From contig NZ_BMGM01000007.1 in the NCBI RefSeq assembly GCF_014640195.1, positions 124,001-188,000 of the forward strand: 64,000 bases of DNA, written 5' to 3'. The notes beneath the pieces are model-generated. The model saw only the letters and a program-made list of their open reading frames with translations, had not been told where the DNA came from and did no database searches. This DNA is from Psychroflexus planctonicus. GTDB taxonomy: Bacteria; Bacteroidota; Bacteroidia; Flavobacteriales; Flavobacteriaceae. This document shows positions 62,647 to 64,000 of the stretch, one piece after another (position 1 is the stretch's first letter; every line of letters starts with the position of its first letter). Both the position numbers and the translations under genes were made by a program.

Positions 62647-63112
62647 ATTTTTAGCAAACATACTACTCACCATTATTTGGGTTTTTCTTACCGGAAGCTT
62701 CGCCGTTGTCAACTTTATTTTTGGATTTATCATCAGTTTTTTAATACTGTGGATTATTAGTTCTAGAGATGAAGAAAACAAATACGTAAGACTTATACCT
62801 AAGTTAATCTCTTTTATTTTGTTTTTTTTATGGGAAGTTGTAAAAGCCAACATACAGGTAGCTTACGAAGTAATTACACCTACAAATAATATGAAACCAG
62901 GAATTGTAAAAATTCCACTAGATGCAAAAACTAACATTGAAATTACACTTTTAGCCAACCTGATTACGCTTACGCCAGGAACTTTGAGTTTAGATGTTTC
63001 TGAAGATAAAAAAGTGCTGTATGTACATTCTATGTACGTGAACGACAAACAAGAGTTTATAGACGATATTAAAAATGGCTTTGAACGCCGATTATTATCA
63101 ATTTTAAGATGA
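62636..63112 (+). CDS. mrpE: Na+/H+ antiporter subunit MrpE (MnhE)
   Basis: A 158-residue subunit with two N-terminal helices and a soluble C-terminal domain. WEVVKANIQVAYEVITP and LITLTPGTLSLDVSEDK are the family signature. Its ATG is inside the 3' end of mrpD, and its stop overlaps mrpF. Confidence 0.93.
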   Translation: MRGKFLANILLTIIWVFLTGSFAVVNFIFGFIISFLILWIISSRDEENKYVRLIPKLISFILFFLWEVVKANIQVAYEVITPTNNMKPGIVKIPLDAKTNIEITLLANLITLTPGTLSLDVSEDKKVLYVHSMYVNDKQEFIDDIKNGFERRLLSILR

Positions 63113-63387
63113 GTTTACACGACTATTTATATTACGTAATTCTTCCTATTTTGGCTATCTCGTCATTAGCTGTTTTTGTGCGCTTTGTGAAAGGGCCAAC
63201 CATTGTAGATCGCGTTGTAGCTCTAGACCTTATTATTACTTTAGGCATTGGCGAAATTGCCATTTATAGTATCATAAACAATAAGCCAACATTTTTAGAT
63301 ATCGCTACAATTTTAGCTTTAATTGCCTTTTTAGGAACAGTAGCTTTTGCGTATTATTTAGAAAAAAGAGATAAAAAAGATGATTGA
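63109..63387 (+). CDS. mrpF: Na+/H+ antiporter subunit MrpF (MnhF)
   Basis: A 92-residue subunit with three helices and the signature VKGPTIVDRVVALDLI. It overlaps mrpE by four bases and mrpG by eight, the usual translational coupling. Confidence 0.93.
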   Translation: MSLHDYLYYVILPILAISSLAVFVRFVKGPTIVDRVVALDLIITLGIGEIAIYSIINNKPTFLDIATILALIAFLGTVAFAYYLEKRDKKDD

Positions 63388-63811
63388 TATTTCTATATAC
63401 ATTCTATCCACTCTAGGAGCCATATTTGCTATGTTAGCAGCTATTGGTATTTTAAGAATGCCAGATACGTATTTAAGAATTTCAGTAACTACCAAAGCAG
63501 CAACTTTGGGCATTGGTTTAATTTTAGGTGCTGCAGCTTTGTATTTTGGAGATTTCTCTGTTTCAACACGAGTACAAGCCATTATTATTTTCATTGTACT
63601 TACCGCTCCAGTTGGTGCACATCTAATTGGCAGAACATCTTATTTTCTTGGCAATAAAATGTGGAAAAATTCTGTAGTAGACGATTTAGAAAACAAATAC
63701 GATAAGAAAAAACACAAGTTGCTAAGCGAAGATGTTCAAAAACATCGAAGAAAAGAAGAACAGAAAGATGAAGAAGATGAAAGAAAAAAAGCCGAAGAAG
63801 ACAAATGGTAA
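63380..63811 (+). CDS. mrpG: Na+/H+ antiporter subunit MrpG (MnhG)
   Basis: A 143-residue subunit with three helices. IGILRMPDTYLRISVTTKAA is the family signature. The C-terminal 40 residues are a lysine/glutamate-rich tail (KHRRKEEQKDEEDERKKAEE) that is longer than in many homologues and whose codons double as the N-terminus of the next gene. Confidence 0.93.
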   Translation: MIDISIYILSTLGAIFAMLAAIGILRMPDTYLRISVTTKAATLGIGLILGAAALYFGDFSVSTRVQAIIIFIVLTAPVGAHLIGRTSYFLGNKMWKNSVVDDLENKYDKKKHKLLSEDVQKHRRKEEQKDEEDERKKAEEDKW

Positions 63812-64000
63812 CTTCCCAACAAATCTCTATGAAGCACTAGAAAATCGAAAACAAAATGCCAACCTTAGAAAGCTTCCTTCTCATTTTCCAAAATACGATT
63901 TTTCATCTAATGATTACTTGGGTTTTGCCAAAGCAAAAAACATAGCAGAAAAGGCTTCAGAAATTGTTACTGATGCTCAAACCAATATCAATTCTGCTAC
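63777..64000 (+). CDS. BioF/KBL-family (alpha-oxoamine synthase) enzyme, N-terminal part
   Basis: PLP enzyme of the 8-amino-7-oxononanoate synthase / 2-amino-3-ketobutyrate CoA ligase group; only about 75 residues are in the window. NLYEALENRKQNANLRKLPS, then DFSSNDYLGFA (the conserved NDYLG motif) identify the family but not the substrate. Starts at ATG 63777 or 63768, both inside the 3' end of mrpG, giving an odd basic N-terminus (KEKKPKK). No other ATG precedes the conserved part, so the true start is uncertain. Cut by the window end. Confidence 0.75.
   Translation, partial: MKEKKPKKTNGNFPTNLYEALENRKQNANLRKLPSHFPKYDFSSNDYLGFAKAKNIAEKASEIVTDAQTNINSA

Overview
The window is a chromosomal segment of a Bacteroidetes bacterium, most likely a member of the Flavobacteriaceae. 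The evidence is the low GC content, lipoprotein and signal-peptide architectures, a secreted protein with a type IX secretion C-terminal domain, Bacteroidetes-type promoters (TTG-N19-TAnnTTTG), a CAB-ordered succinate dehydrogenase, DPP-IV, M13 and POT peptide-utilisation genes, and phylum-typical small families (HYC_CC_PP, PID-CTERM-like). No tRNA, rRNA, CRISPR array or phage was seen.

Layout. 1-5117: a minus-strand suf operon for Fe-S cluster assembly (sufA-sufB-lipoprotein-sufC-sufD-sufS, the last cut by the window edge) behind a near-consensus promoter. 5314-9475: an M13 metallopeptidase lipoprotein, a small outer-membrane barrel and an M24 aminopeptidase P. 9629-12818: a type IX-secreted adhesin with seven VCBS/FG-GAP repeats, followed by a frameshifted PID-CTERM-like small gene. 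12904-13893: an intact IS982-family element that landed in a dispersed hairpin repeat. 13929-19965: YD-repeat and WG-repeat-like secreted proteins, a lipoprotein, and a lipoprotein-histidine kinase-response regulator operon. 20643-23682: a two-gene operon of a GCS2-CBS fusion and an AstE/aspartoacylase-like hydrolase. 24292-27850: sdhCAB. 27992-37242: a methionine-type aminotransferase, an ABC-F protein, a methyltransferase, folB, hemA with a divergent AraC-family gene, and an OlsF/GlsF-like fused acyltransferase. 37243-37722: a REP-associated transposase (RAYT) remnant beside a REP-like palindrome. 37723-44914: DPP-IV, a small protein plus nucleotidyltransferase pair, and two POT transporters separated by a structured dispersed element. 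44964-48659: thioredoxin, a DUF4412 protein, asnB and a divergent asnC. 48959-57665: a five-gene metal-efflux operon (HYC_CC_PP protein, CusA, TolC-type OMF, permease, CusB). 58019-63811: a complete mrpABCDEFG Na+/H+ antiporter operon overlapping a BioF/KBL-family gene cut by the window end.

How the genes fit together. Peptide and amino-acid use is prominent (M13, M24, DPP-IV, two POT transporters, an aminotransferase, AsnB). Iron and metal handling is the second theme (suf, sdh, hemA, cus). Short TTAGTCTAA/TCTAAATAA-like sequences recur near the suf, sdh, araC-type and cus promoters, which suggests, without proof, a shared metal-responsive regulator. The intergenic DNA carries several dispersed palindromic repeat families. 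Those families, the RAYT remnant, the small protein/nucleotidyltransferase pair, the GCS2-CBS/hydrolase operon and the lipoprotein gene inside suf are the least explained parts. I did not find one unambiguous, wholly new system.
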